NCBI RefSeq assembly: GCF_008329705.1
Contig: NZ_VTSX01000006.1
Location: 1 to 64,000 of the forward strand
Reading direction: 5' to 3'
Length of the DNA stretch: 64,000 bases
DNA from: Chryseobacterium sp. SN22
GTDB lineage: Bacteria; Bacteroidota; Bacteroidia; Flavobacteriales; Weeksellaceae
Of this stretch, positions 8,469-16,697 are shown piece after piece. The translations under genes and the position numbers were made by a program. Positions within the stretch are counted from its first letter, which is position 1; each line of letters begins with the position of its first letter. The notes under the pieces are model-generated. The model was not told the DNA's origin, searched no databases, and was given only the letters and a program-made list of their open reading frames with translations.

Positions 8469-8870
8469 TTACAGTCAGCAATATCAGGCGGTAAGAAAAA
8501 TATTTAAGCAGGCTGCTATTGCTGCGCAAACTTCAGCAGATGTAGAAATATGTTCTGTTGACTCTTTACAACATGGTATACAAAGCAAATTCCTATTTCT
8601 GAAGGACCTTATCGGTTTAAAGGGCTCACAGGTCTGATACTTCAGGTTAATGGCGAGAAAAATTATCACTCTTTCAATGCGATTGGTATTGAGAAAAAAA
8701 AGGTTGAAATAAAACCTTTCTCAAAAGGTATTCCTGTTACCGGAGAGCAATACTTAAAAAAGAGGGATGAATTTAAAAATAACCCGTACCCTGAAAGAAA
8801 GAATTTTCCAAAGGATAAGAGAGATCAGATGATTAAAGCGTTTAAAAAAGAAGTTCCATTAGAAAGTTAA
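8464..8870 (+). pseudogene. frameshifted GLPGLI-family remnant
   Basis: In one frame (8562-8870) the text runs WYTKQIP, EGPYRFKGLTGLI, then a C-terminal part up to the TAA at 8868-8870. That is the core of GLPGLI proteins, a Bacteroidota family of exported beta-rich proteins of unknown function. The frame has a TGA at 8559-8561. The preceding part (8464-8637, starting MYYSQQ) is open in another frame, so at least one indel separates them. Signal peptide and N-terminal half are absent. The left end abuts the truncated XRE gene, so one event seems to have joined two broken genes. Confidence 0.65.
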
Positions 8871-8890
8871 AAGACCCGATTTAAGAATTA

Positions 8891-8921
8891 ATAAAAAATC
8901 CGCAGATTGTTCTGCGGATTT
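8891..8921 (-). terminator. terminator of the thioredoxin-like gene
   Basis: A perfect 11-bp stem (8896-8906 with 8911-8921) and a 4-base loop; read on the minus strand it is followed by TTTTTTAT. It lies directly after the stop of the thioredoxin-like gene. Confidence 0.85.
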
Positions 8922-8928
8922 GTCAATT

Positions 8929-10098
8929 TTATTGTATCGTTAAGCTCTTCAGCAGCTTTTCGGTATCTGCTGAATCTTCGCCGGATTTTTTCGCCAGTGC
9001 AATGGATTTTTCTGCCCAAAGCTTTGCGTTTTTCTTGTCGCCTACTTTGTTGTAAAGGTTGGCCAAAGTATCGGTATTGGCATAGTTCTCATTTTTCTTC
9101 ACCGATTCCTGTGCCCAGGCTACGGCTTTTTCAAGAGACGCTTTATTGGTTACGTTCTCAAAGAAATTCCATGCCAGGGAATTCAGTTCTTCCGAACTCA
9201 TTGCAGAAGTGTCTTTATTCAGTTCCAGGGTCAGCTTTTCGTATTTGGCAATATCTTTATCCCTCAATGCTCTTCCAGCCTGTGTCTTCTTAAGAATTTT
9301 TTCAGCTTCTTCCTTAGACATAAACTTTTGCGCTTCCGTCAGGAAATAATTGTCATTCCAGGATTTGGTATCGGCATTGTATGATTTCTTGAAGAGACCG
9401 CTGATCTTAATGCTTTTATCAATAGCCTCATATTTTTCAGGAGTAATGACGTTGGAAATCTGTGCCTTTTTAGCCTGGAATGTTTTATACATCGGGCTGT
9501 CGATATTCTGGGCAGCAAACACAAGCATCTGGATATCCTCCTGGTTCAGTTCCGTTTTCGCGTTGAAATAACGTTCCATTACTTTTCCTGAAAATTCAGG
9601 GTCGCTGTACATGGTAAGTCCGGCAAGGTTTTTCAGGAATTCAGGATCTTTTTCCCCGTCTTCGAATTTCTGCTTCAGGGCAGTCAGTCTTTTGCTTGGA
9701 TCTCCCGCATCCTTGGCAAACTGGATAAAGTCGTTTTCTTCTACATATCCCAGAGTCCGGTGTACCAGTTCTCCGTTTCCGTCTACAAAAAGATAGGTAG
9801 GGAAGGCCTTCACGTTATATTTTTTGGCAATTTCGATTCCTTCGCCTTTCTCCATGTCGATCTTGGCATTTACAAAATTGGCATTGTAATAATCGCCTAC
9901 GGTTTTCTGTGGGAATACGTTTTTGGCCATCAGCTTACAAGGTCCGCACCAGGTGGTATAAGCGTCGATAAAGACCAGCTTATTTTCTTTTTTGGCTTTG
10001 GCAAGAACCGTAGCAAAGCCGGATTCTTCAAATTTAATTCCCTGTGCGAAAGCAAAAGCTCCGATAAACAGGGCCGAGAATATTGTCAATTTTTTCAT
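8929..10098 (-). CDS. periplasmic thioredoxin-fold protein with helical C-terminal half
   Basis: 389 residues. A cleavable signal peptide (MKKLTIFSALFIGAFAFAQ) sends it to the periplasm. Residues about 25-130 form a thioredoxin domain with the redox motif WCGPC (Cys51, Cys54) and the cis-proline loop AFPTY. The remaining 250 residues are helical and end in a TPR-like repeat (NTDTLANLYNKVGDKKNAKLWAEKS). The expected role is disulfide exchange or reduction of exported client proteins, with the TPR part as a docking surface. It is monocistronic, with a good -7 box and a strong terminator. Confidence 0.9.
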   Translation of the reverse strand: MKKLTIFSALFIGAFAFAQGIKFEESGFATVLAKAKKENKLVFIDAYTTWCGPCKLMAKNVFPQKTVGDYYNANFVNAKIDMEKGEGIEIAKKYNVKAFPTYLFVDGNGELVHRTLGYVEENDFIQFAKDAGDPSKRLTALKQKFEDGEKDPEFLKNLAGLTMYSDPEFSGKVMERYFNAKTELNQEDIQMLVFAAQNIDSPMYKTFQAKKAQISNVITPEKYEAIDKSIKISGLFKKSYNADTKSWNDNYFLTEAQKFMSKEEAEKILKKTQAGRALRDKDIAKYEKLTLELNKDTSAMSSEELNSLAWNFFENVTNKASLEKAVAWAQESVKKNENYANTDTLANLYNKVGDKKNAKLWAEKSIALAKKSGEDSADTEKLLKSLTIQ

Positions 10099-10116
10099 AG
10101 TACTTTTTATTGGCTA

Positions 10117-10124
10117 CAAATGTA
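10117..10124 (-). promoter_or_regulatory. -7 box of the thioredoxin-like gene
   Basis: On the minus strand it reads TACATTTG, a full TAnnTTTG match 18 bases before the ATG. A 10-bp palindrome (ATGTCGACAT) lies just upstream, at 10131-10140, where a regulator could overlap the promoter. Confidence 0.55.
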
Positions 10125-10263
10125 ATAATTATGTCGACATATCAGTCTGAATAAGACAAAAATAGTTACAGCCATATTTAGATTAATGAATGCCTTTCAG
10201 GTTAAAAGACAAAACCGGTACTTTGAAAATCAATTTGATAGGAGAGCTCAGGGAATTTCTTCA

Positions 10264-10291
10264 ATAAAAAAACCGCAGTAGAGCTGCGGTT
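10264..10291 (-). terminator. terminator of the 67-residue lipoprotein gene
   Basis: An 8-bp stem (AACCGCAG 10271-10278 with CTGCGGTT 10284-10291); on the minus strand a T run follows. Confidence 0.8.
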
Positions 10292-10296
10292 CTGTT

Positions 10297-10500
10297 TTAT
10301 TTCGTTGTTGCGGTATCCCGTTTCATTGCCGTGCTGTCGGAAGCAGAAGATTCCGAACGGGCGCTGGCCGTGTCGCCCAGGCTGTTTCTCATATATTCCT
10401 TGTTGTGGTCGTCCTTAAATTCTTCACGGTTTTCTTTTTTATCCGCGCAGCTGCTTAAAAACAATAAGCCTAAAACAACGCCTATTCCTAATTTTTTCAT
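10297..10500 (-). CDS. small putative lipoprotein
   Basis: 67 residues. The N-terminus is a lipoprotein signal peptide (MKKLGIGVVLGLLFLSSC) with the acylated cysteine at position 18. The mature part of about 49 residues is charged and Ser/Thr/Ala-rich with no fold I recognise. Its C-terminal tail (MKRDTATTK) resembles that of the lipoprotein encoded at 10908-11126, so the two may be paralogs. It has its own -7 box, a VNTR just upstream of that box, and its own terminator. Function unknown. Confidence 0.75.
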   Translation of the reverse strand: MKKLGIGVVLGLLFLSSCADKKENREEFKDDHNKEYMRNSLGDTASARSESSASDSTAMKRDTATTK

Positions 10501-10529
10501 AGTAAATTCTTTAATGTTTAGTAGTAGAT

Positions 10530-10537
10530 CAAATATA
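10530..10537 (-). promoter_or_regulatory. -7 box of the 67-residue lipoprotein gene
   Basis: TATATTTG on the minus strand, a full TAnnTTTG match 29 bases before the ATG. The -33 position falls inside the adjacent heptamer repeat. Confidence 0.6.
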
Positions 10538-10542
10538 GTGAT

Positions 10543-10599
10543 TAAAAGTAAAAAGTAAAAAGTAAAAAGTAAAAAGTAAAAAGTAAAAAGTAAAAAGTA
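10543..10599. repeat. tandem heptamer repeat (AAAAAGT)
   Basis: About eight uninterrupted copies of the 7-bp unit AAAAAGT. The array sits 6 bases upstream of the -7 box of the lipoprotein gene, exactly where its -33 element would be. Copy-number change by slipped pairing would alter promoter spacing, a usual route to phase variation. That effect is inferred; only one allele is visible. Confidence 0.85.
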
Positions 10600-10907
10600 T
10601 CTTTATTAAGTCTCTGGAAAGTTACCGGTCGTAAGGTGTTGTACCATAATGTAACTTAAAGCAGCAGTGTAATTATAGGCTGGAAAAGGGATGCCGGATG
10701 CTGTAAGCTTTCTTGTGGGTACTATAGCCAATGGTCTTGAATATCAAATGATATTTTTCTCAGCCTGCTAAAAGGATTCTAATTAAATTAGATTGATCAA
10801 ATTCGCTGTTCACTAACTGAAATAAATAAATTATAACTGCATTTACATTAAAACAAAAATCCCCTGATTTTTCATCTGAGGATTAAATGTTTGGGGTAAG
10901 GTAGATC
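10600..10907. other. intergenic region, no gene seen
   Basis: About 300 bp with no convincing frame. It includes a copy of the GGCTGGA/GGATGC type of short repeat near 10679-10703 and an imperfect hairpin near 10860-10890 that could weakly terminate the lipoprotein gene ending at 10908. Confidence 0.4.
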
Positions 10908-11126
10908 CTATCGCGCAGTAGCGGCAGTATCCATTTTCATTTTCATGCTGTCCGGATTACCCGTGGTCGTCGGTGCCGTCGTCATGGTATCTGTGGTGGC
11001 AGGTGCCATGGTTGCAGTATTGTCCACTGCCGCGGAATCCGAATTACTCATTGACGTCGAAGATTCTTTTGTACCGCAGCTGATGGCAAACATTCCGACC
11101 GCTGCTATTAACACTAATTTTTTCAT
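10908..11126 (-). CDS. small Ser/Thr/Ala/Met-rich lipoprotein
   Basis: 72 residues. Signal peptide MKKLVLIAAVGMFAISC with the lipobox cysteine at 17, followed directly by Gly. The mature chain is of very low complexity (Thr, Ala, Ser, Asp, Met), surely disordered, and ends DTAATAR. It is probably anchored in the outer or inner membrane facing the periplasm. Related in style and tail to the lipoprotein at 10297-10500. It lies upstream of that gene on the same strand but is separated by more than 400 bases. No function is assigned. Confidence 0.75.
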   Translation of the reverse strand: MKKLVLIAAVGMFAISCGTKESSTSMSNSDSAAVDNTATMAPATTDTMTTAPTTTGNPDSMKMKMDTAATAR

Positions 11127-11199
11127 AATATTTTGTTTTGGTTGCGTGTTTCCATCAGTTCAATAACCGTTCCGAAAATTCCGTTTGCAATTAAATATC

Positions 11200-11230
11200 A
11201 AAATAAAACCCCGGAACCAAAATTCCGGGG
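11200..11230 (-). terminator. terminator of pruA
   Basis: A perfect 8-bp G+C-rich stem (CCCCGGAA 11209-11216 with TTCCGGGG 11223-11230); on the minus strand it is followed by TTTTATTTT. It lies 35 bases past the pruA stop. Confidence 0.85.
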
Positions 11231-11265
11231 CTTATTATCATTCATCAATGATCATTTATCGTTCA

Positions 11266-12891
11266 TTATCCAAGATATGGATACTTATAATCTTTAGGGG
11301 AAACAAAAGTTTCTTTAATCGATCTTACGGAAGTCCATCTCAACAGGTTCATTTTAGAACCGGCTTTGTCATTGGTTCCGGAAGCTCTTCCGCCTCCGAA
11401 AGGCTGCTGGCCCACTACGGCTCCTGTCGGTTTGTCGTTGATGTAGAAGTTTCCGGATGCATTTTCCAAAGCTTTGAAGGCTTCGTTGATGGCATAACGA
11501 TCCTGTGCGAAAACAGAACCCGTTAAGGAATAAGGTGAAGAAGAATCTACCAGTTCAAGGGTTTCCGCCCATTTTGCATCTTCGTATACATATACAGATA
11601 AGATCGGTCCGAAGATTTCTTCAACCATGCTTTCGTACTGTGGATTGGTGGTTTCAATAACGGTAGGGTATACGAACCATCCTTTGGAATCATCAGTTTT
11701 TCCGCCGATTACTACATTCGCTTCTTCCGATGCATTGGCTCTGTCGATATACCCTTTGCACTTTTCGAAGGAATTTTTATCGATTACCGCATTCACAAAG
11801 TTGGACGGATCTTCAGGAGAACCGATTTTAATGGAAGAAACCTGTGTTTCCATTACTTTTTTCACCTCAGCCCAAAGCGACTGTGGGATATAAGCTCTGG
11901 ACGCTGCCGAACATTTCTGTCCCTGGTATTCAAAAGCACCTCTTACCAAAGCGGTAGCTACTGCTGCTGCATTGGCGGAAGGGTGGGCGATCACAAAGTC
12001 TTTTCCTCCGGTTTCCCCAACGATTCTCGGGTAGGTTCTGTAATTATGGATGTTATCTCCGATCATTTTCCACATTCCCTGGAATACTTTTGTAGAACCG
12101 GTAAAGTGAAGTCCGGCAAAATCTCTGTGGGCCAGTACTTTTTCAGCTGTTTCCTTCCCATCGGTAAAGATCATGTTGATTACTCCTTTGGGAAGACCTG
12201 CTTCCGTAAGAACGTCCATGATTACTTTTGCGGAATAGATCTGCTTATCGGAAGGCTTCCATACCACCACGTTTCCAAGCATGGCCATACAGGCCGGTAA
12301 GTTTCCGGAAATTGCCGTAAAGTTGAATGGGGTTACTGCAAAGCAGAATCCTTCCAACGGTCTGTATTCTACACGGTTCCAGATTCCTGCATCCGACACC
12401 GGCTGCTCGGAATACATTTCCGTCATAAATTCTACATTGAATCTTAAGAAGTCGATGAATTCGCATGCCGCATCGATTTCTGCCTGATGAACATTCTTAG
12501 ACTGCCCGATCATCGTTGCTGCATTGATCACATCCCTGTAAGGTCCGGCCAAAAGATCGGCCGCTTTCAGGAAAATCGCAGCACGGTGCTCCCAGCCCAG
12601 CTCATTCCATTCTTTTTTGGCAGCCAATGCCGCGTTGATGGCATCATCTACGTGCTGCATTGTCCCTCTATGATAGAATCCGAAATCATGGGAATGATCC
12701 TGAGGCGACTGAAGCTGAACTTTGTCTCCTGTCGTTACTTCCTCACCATTGATGATCATTGGGATTTCTACCTTCTCCGCCCACATTTTTTTATATTGGG
12801 CGATCAGGCTTTTTACTTCCGGGGTTCCCGGTGCATAAGAATTTACCGGCTCGTTTACCGCGAACGGTACTTGCGAAATTGCTTTTGCCAT
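11266..12891 (-). CDS. pruA: L-glutamate gamma-semialdehyde dehydrogenase
   Basis: 541 residues from the ATG at 12891. It oxidises glutamate-5-semialdehyde (pyrroline-5-carboxylate) to glutamate with NAD+, the second step of proline degradation. The aldehyde dehydrogenase core is present: Cys327 in GQKCSAAS as nucleophile, Glu293 in GETGGK as general base, and the FTGST loop that binds NAD. A longer frame starts at 12957, but a full promoter (-7 box 12924-12931) lies inside that extension, and the family begins with MAKAISQVPF, so 12891 is chosen. proA/putA-type partners are not adjacent. Confidence 0.95.
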   Translation of the reverse strand: MAKAISQVPFAVNEPVNSYAPGTPEVKSLIAQYKKMWAEKVEIPMIINGEEVTTGDKVQLQSPQDHSHDFGFYHRGTMQHVDDAINAALAAKKEWNELGWEHRAAIFLKAADLLAGPYRDVINAATMIGQSKNVHQAEIDAACEFIDFLRFNVEFMTEMYSEQPVSDAGIWNRVEYRPLEGFCFAVTPFNFTAISGNLPACMAMLGNVVVWKPSDKQIYSAKVIMDVLTEAGLPKGVINMIFTDGKETAEKVLAHRDFAGLHFTGSTKVFQGMWKMIGDNIHNYRTYPRIVGETGGKDFVIAHPSANAAAVATALVRGAFEYQGQKCSAASRAYIPQSLWAEVKKVMETQVSSIKIGSPEDPSNFVNAVIDKNSFEKCKGYIDRANASEEANVVIGGKTDDSKGWFVYPTVIETTNPQYESMVEEIFGPILSVYVYEDAKWAETLELVDSSSPYSLTGSVFAQDRYAINEAFKALENASGNFYINDKPTGAVVGQQPFGGGRASGTNDKAGSKMNLLRWTSVRSIKETFVSPKDYKYPYLG

Positions 12892-12923
12892 ATTCGTTGT
12901 ATATTTTTTATTTGCTAAGGATA

Positions 12924-12931
12924 CAAATTTA
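12924..12931 (-). promoter_or_regulatory. -7 box of pruA
   Basis: TAAATTTG on the minus strand, a full match, 32 bases before the ATG at 12891. A TTTG at 12955-12958 lies 23 bases further up, an acceptable -33 element. Confidence 0.65.
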
Positions 12932-12959
12932 CAACATTTATTTGAGGTCTCCGGCAAAG

Positions 12960-13227
12960 AGCGTTACGAATGGTGAATAGTAAATGGTCAATCCGCAATG
13001 CTTTTCAATTTTTTATGAATCAGGCTTTTTTAACACGGAGTTCGCAAAGTTTCGGTTAAAGGATTATGCATATTTCCCATCCGCAATGGCATGGTAAATA
13101 GTGAATTCACTGTGCCTGTCAATGGGGAATGGTGAATTTTCCGCCAGTCGTTAATTAAGTTTTGTCCTAGTAAGACATTAGTACATTTTTGCTTAAAACT
13201 GACCATCTGTCATTTACCATTGACCTT
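12960..13227. repeat. degenerate GTGAATRGT-type repeats
   Basis: The gap between pruA and the topoisomerase gene has no frame worth calling. It holds several copies of a short motif of the form GTGAATAGTAAATGGTCAAT, near 12971-12992, 13093-13102 and 13129-13138, and a reverse-oriented variant near 13200-13226. The same motif family is near 19140-19160 before mnmE. I recall such arrays as common in intergenic DNA of Bacteroidota. Confidence 0.5.
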
Positions 13228-14331
13228 CTAAATCTTCTCGTTTTCCAAAATCTTCAGCACCAGCTTTTCCTCATGGGTAAGGCCGGCTTTCCCGTCATTT
13301 TCTTCAATTTTCTCGAGTTCGTCGAGGTATTTTTTGATGGTGTTGTTTTCATAAAGGTTGATCACCAAAGGATGAACATAGTATTTACGGCACACGGTGC
13401 TGGTATTTCCCAAATGGGAAGCAACCATTTCCAGGGCTTCTTTTACTTTTTTCTTGTATTCCGTATGGGTCCCTGCATAGCCAATTTCTTTAAAAGCAAT
13501 AAGGGCGCTTACCGTTCCGGACCAGGTTCTGAAATCCTTTGCCGTAAAATCTTCACCGCTGATTTCCTTGATGTACTCATTCACCATTCCTGAATCCACG
13601 GTATGACGGTTTCCTTCATCATCGATGTACTGGAAAAGTTCCCTTCCGGGAATATCCTTGCATTTCTGGATCAGTCTGGAAAGCCGCCGGCTTTTGAGGT
13701 CGATATCATGCATCACCCCTTTTTTACCTTTGAAGTGAAACGTAATTTTCTGTCCCTTAACCTTTACATGTTTACCTTTCAAGGTTGTCAGTCCGAAAGA
13801 CCCGTAGAGTTTTTCGTAGGCATTGTTTCCGATACGGATATTGGTTTTCTGCATCAGGCTTACAATCAGCGCAAGGATTTTTCTTTTTTCAAAGTTCCGC
13901 AATGCCAGATCTTTTTCCACCTGCAGCCTGATATCGGGCAGTGCATAGCCGAATTGAAGCATCCTGTAAAACTTGGTATGGTTCCGAAGGGCACTCCATA
14001 GCGGATGATAGCGGTATTGCTTTCTTTTCTTAACGTCGATTCCGGTTGCCTGGAGATGGCCATTATCCAATGCACAGATCCAGACATTTTCCCAGGCCGG
14101 AGGAATTACCAGCTTATTGATGCGGGCAATTTCTTCTTTATCCTTTATTTTTTCGCCGTCTTTGTAATAGGAATATTTTTTACCTGTTTTTTTCCGGGTA
14201 ATTCCGGCTGTTTCTGCATCGGAGGTATAAATAAGATGTACCGCCTTTGCAGAAGCTACCGGATCTTTCATAATTTTTACAATCTTCGAAGGCTTCAGAT
14301 GGGTGATAAGGTCTAGGTCTGAATTTTCCAT
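13228..14331 (-). CDS. poxvirus-type DNA topoisomerase IB
   Basis: 367 residues. A type IB topoisomerase relaxes supercoils by nicking one strand through a 3'-phosphotyrosine link. Family landmarks: an N-terminal domain with IPPAWENVWI and LQATGIDVKKRKQYRYHP, the catalytic domain with KTNIRIGN, TLKGKHV, then FRTWSGT, and the C-terminal CRKYYVHP with the nucleophile, most likely Tyr318. Length is normal for bacterial members. It is the last gene of a short operon: the 55-residue lipoprotein gene ends 9 bases before its ATG. Confidence 0.93.
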   Translation of the reverse strand: MENSDLDLITHLKPSKIVKIMKDPVASAKAVHLIYTSDAETAGITRKKTGKKYSYYKDGEKIKDKEEIARINKLVIPPAWENVWICALDNGHLQATGIDVKKRKQYRYHPLWSALRNHTKFYRMLQFGYALPDIRLQVEKDLALRNFEKRKILALIVSLMQKTNIRIGNNAYEKLYGSFGLTTLKGKHVKVKGQKITFHFKGKKGVMHDIDLKSRRLSRLIQKCKDIPGRELFQYIDDEGNRHTVDSGMVNEYIKEISGEDFTAKDFRTWSGTVSALIAFKEIGYAGTHTEYKKKVKEALEMVASHLGNTSTVCRKYYVHPLVINLYENNTIKKYLDELEKIEENDGKAGLTHEEKLVLKILENEKI

Positions 14332-14340
14332 AAGATTTGG

Positions 14341-14508
14341 TTAAGAGTTTCTACCCCTTGAGAATAGCCATAAGATAAGGGCTATTACGCCGACAACGAC
14401 AATGATGCCCCACCACATCCCTGCTTTAAAGATTGTTTCTACTGCTTCGCAACTTGTTAACATCAGCAGACAGAATACCGTCATGCTGTATAAGCTCAAT
14501 TTTTTCAT
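14341..14508 (-). CDS. 55-residue lipoprotein with membrane tail
   Basis: A small gene read directly from the sequence: ATG at 14508, TAA at 14341-14343. The product starts with a lipoprotein signal peptide (MKKLSLYSMTVFCLLMLTSC, cysteine 20), then EAVETIFKAGMWWG, then a hydrophobic helix (IIVVVGVIALILWLF) and a short basic end. I recall many near-identical 50-60-residue proteins in flavobacteria, some wrongly named phosphatidate cytidylyltransferase. It probably spans the membrane and carries a lipid. It sits between the DUF6526 and topoisomerase genes, 9 bases before the latter, so the three are likely co-transcribed. Confidence 0.8.
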   Translation of the reverse strand: MKKLSLYSMTVFCLLMLTSCEAVETIFKAGMWWGIIVVVGVIALILWLFSRGRNS

Positions 14509-14539
14509 GATAATTTATTTTGGTGTTTATTATTTAAAA

Positions 14540-14977
14540 TTAAATCCGGTGATGGTCGGCCCGCCATTTTTTGATGGATCTTTTGATTTCATCGCCTTTG
14601 ATGTTTTCGTGAAGTGCTTTATACAACAATTCCTTGAATTCATCATCATAGGCGAATCTCAGAGCAGCAATCTGGTCAAATGTCAATTTGCTTTCTACTT
14701 CATCAGACCGAAGCTGGAAAAGCTCAAAATATCTTTGCCTGAATTCCATTCTTACCATCCGGTTCTGTAGCCCAAGTGCGTAATGCTGTCTTACCATAAC
14801 GGCTAGGTATAAAATCAGAAAAACAACTGCTGAAAATAAAACCCAGAGCAACTCATGCGGTTCATCACTAAAAATCTTATAAATCCCGAAAATCTGCAGC
14901 ACCATTAATAATGGAAGGTAAATAAAATGATGCGGCGGGTAAAATTTCCTGTGGTTTTTATAATTTTGGCTTTCCAT
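14540..14977 (-). CDS. DUF6526-family membrane protein
   Basis: 145 residues from the ATG at 14977. A longer frame runs to 15046, but the family begins like this one, MESQNYKNHRKFYPPHHF, and the extra 23 residues look non-conserved. Two hydrophobic helices follow (about residues 19-38 and 45-63). The rest is a basic amphipathic region (RMEFRQRYFELFQLR) facing the cytoplasm. The family is uncharacterised. It heads the operon with the 55-residue lipoprotein (31 bases downstream) and topoisomerase IB. Confidence 0.82.
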   Translation of the reverse strand: MESQNYKNHRKFYPPHHFIYLPLLMVLQIFGIYKIFSDEPHELLWVLFSAVVFLILYLAVMVRQHYALGLQNRMVRMEFRQRYFELFQLRSDEVESKLTFDQIAALRFAYDDEFKELLYKALHENIKGDEIKRSIKKWRADHHRI

Positions 14978-15046
14978 AATCTGTAAGTAAGCAATAACCT
15001 TTCCAAAATCTTTTAATTTCTGATCGGAACAGCATTTTGGTCTCAA

Positions 15047-15312
15047 GAAATGGCAAGTTTAGGCTTTAATTGTCATGCCGGATAATAGGTTATAATAATA
15101 TCTGAAATTGTGTTTACCTGTACATCGTTATATTTGAGTATCTTAACATTTTAATTAAATACATGTACAAATAACCAACGGGGGATACTGAGTATGTTGA
15201 CTATTCTGATTTCAGTAGTTTATTGTAGTCAAATACAATTTTACTGATGCATGTATATGCAAGCCAGCCGGTTAAATTTTTTAAAAATCTTTAAAGAATA
15301 AATGGTTTGATT
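15047..15312. other. AT-rich intergenic region, no gene seen
   Basis: Sequence between the DUF6526 operon and the decayed membrane-protein gene. No frame or structured RNA is evident. There is a small ACATGT palindrome near 15163. Confidence 0.35.
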
Positions 15313-16494
15313 ATGGACAAAAAATAAAAATATTTCTGATCAGATCTGCAGTTGTTTTAAGCGCAATCCATTTATCTGGCTTATTTTATCTATGACTACT
15401 TTAAGTTTGAAGGAATCCGCACAGTTGATAGGTACACGGAGTTTTATAGATTCAAATTTTATGATGACGTTTCTATTTCCCACTTTTTTATTACCGGCCT
15501 GTTTCTGTTTTGCTTTCTTGTTTTATTGTTAAGGAATCATGCCAAAAAAGATACAGCGCCGCCAACAAGGTGAAAATTGGTGATTCCGTACTGCTTATTT
15601 CCTTTCTCTCACTGACTTTTTTTAAGTTATAGTTTTGGATTAAATGCCAAAATGAGACAGGAGCTTCCTGAAAAAAATTTTAATAAAGACAAGACTTTGC
15701 TGAATGTCCTAAATCCGTTTTTGTACACTTATACTTCATATAGTTCGGACAAATTGTTCAATCCGGAAAATATTTTATATCCTGAACCTTACCCGGTGAT
15801 CGCGGAAAGAGACACCACCTTTTATGATCCCGGTAATCCGGACTATTATTCCGTTGAAACAAATTATTACAGTGTAGATACCTTAACAGCGCCAGGTTCT
15901 GATTATAAAAACATAAGCTCTGAAATACTTTCGGAATGGGTGATCTCGGACTTGAACCTAAGGCGGTTATAAAAAGAATTATTTCGAAAAACATATCCGG
16001 AGACAGTACGGAATTATATTCAAAGGGATTGAGGTAGATCCGGAGTATGATGAACAGGTTTGTGTCTTTTTAGAAAATAAGATGTTATACAGCCCCCTTT
16101 CTAAAGTTTCTCAAACGGCCCAACAGTATCAGAATGCGGTAAGGCGATACAAATTGCTTTATAAATATAATCAGGACTCGCTGCTTCAATCGTTCCAAAA
16201 TTTCGCTGCTTTGCTCAGAAAATATCATATAGAATCGCAAATCGTTCCCAAGGACCTGAACCATGATGTCTTTTATTACCGTGACCACAGCCGGGAACCC
16301 CTCAATGAAATCCGGAATACTTTTGACAGGCCTGAACTGAAAGATAGATTGGTGACTCTTGAACGTTTATATTATAAACCCAACTATCTTCATCCCTCGA
16401 TCCGGATTATTTTCATGATCGTCGTGCTGAGCGTATGGCTCTTATCTTTCTGCTGTATCTGATCTGGAATTACATGAACACAAAGAAATCTTAG
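15313..16494 (+). pseudogene. membrane-protein gene broken by about seven frameshifts
   Basis: Joining consecutive frames gives one continuous protein of about 390 residues. It has an N-terminal start (MDKK, then KIFLIRSAVVLSAIHL), a segment DYFKFEGIRTVDRYTEFYRF, and a membrane helix ending LVLLLRNHAKKD. A second helix (SVLLISFLSLTFF) leads into a large soluble domain rich in Tyr and Asp, a helical part (EVDPEYDEQ, SQTAQQYQNAVRRY), and a C-terminal helix ending WNYMNTKKS before the TAG at 16492-16494. Frames change near 15325, 15390, 15570, 15620, 15940, 16030 and 16425. The two longest unbroken stretches are 15652-15972 and 16082-16462. I do not recognise the family. Either it is a decayed gene or this region has clustered sequencing errors. 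Confidence 0.65.
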
Positions 16495-16697
16495 GAGGCC
16501 TTCGCAGGATAATGGATATTTGCAATAAAGTAAAAAGACGATCCTCCTTCAATACAGAAACGGCCTAACAAGATGGTATTTATCTGAGCTTCGATCGTGG
16601 CGGGCAATATGCTGCAACAAAATCCGATAAAACATCGTTAAACGCTGTCAGATAACCTTTAAATTCGTAACTTCACCTTTTAAAAAATTATAAAAAA

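Noticed and set aside
10543..10599. CRISPR-like array
   Set aside because: The unit is 7 bp with no spacers and no cas genes; a simple tandem repeat.
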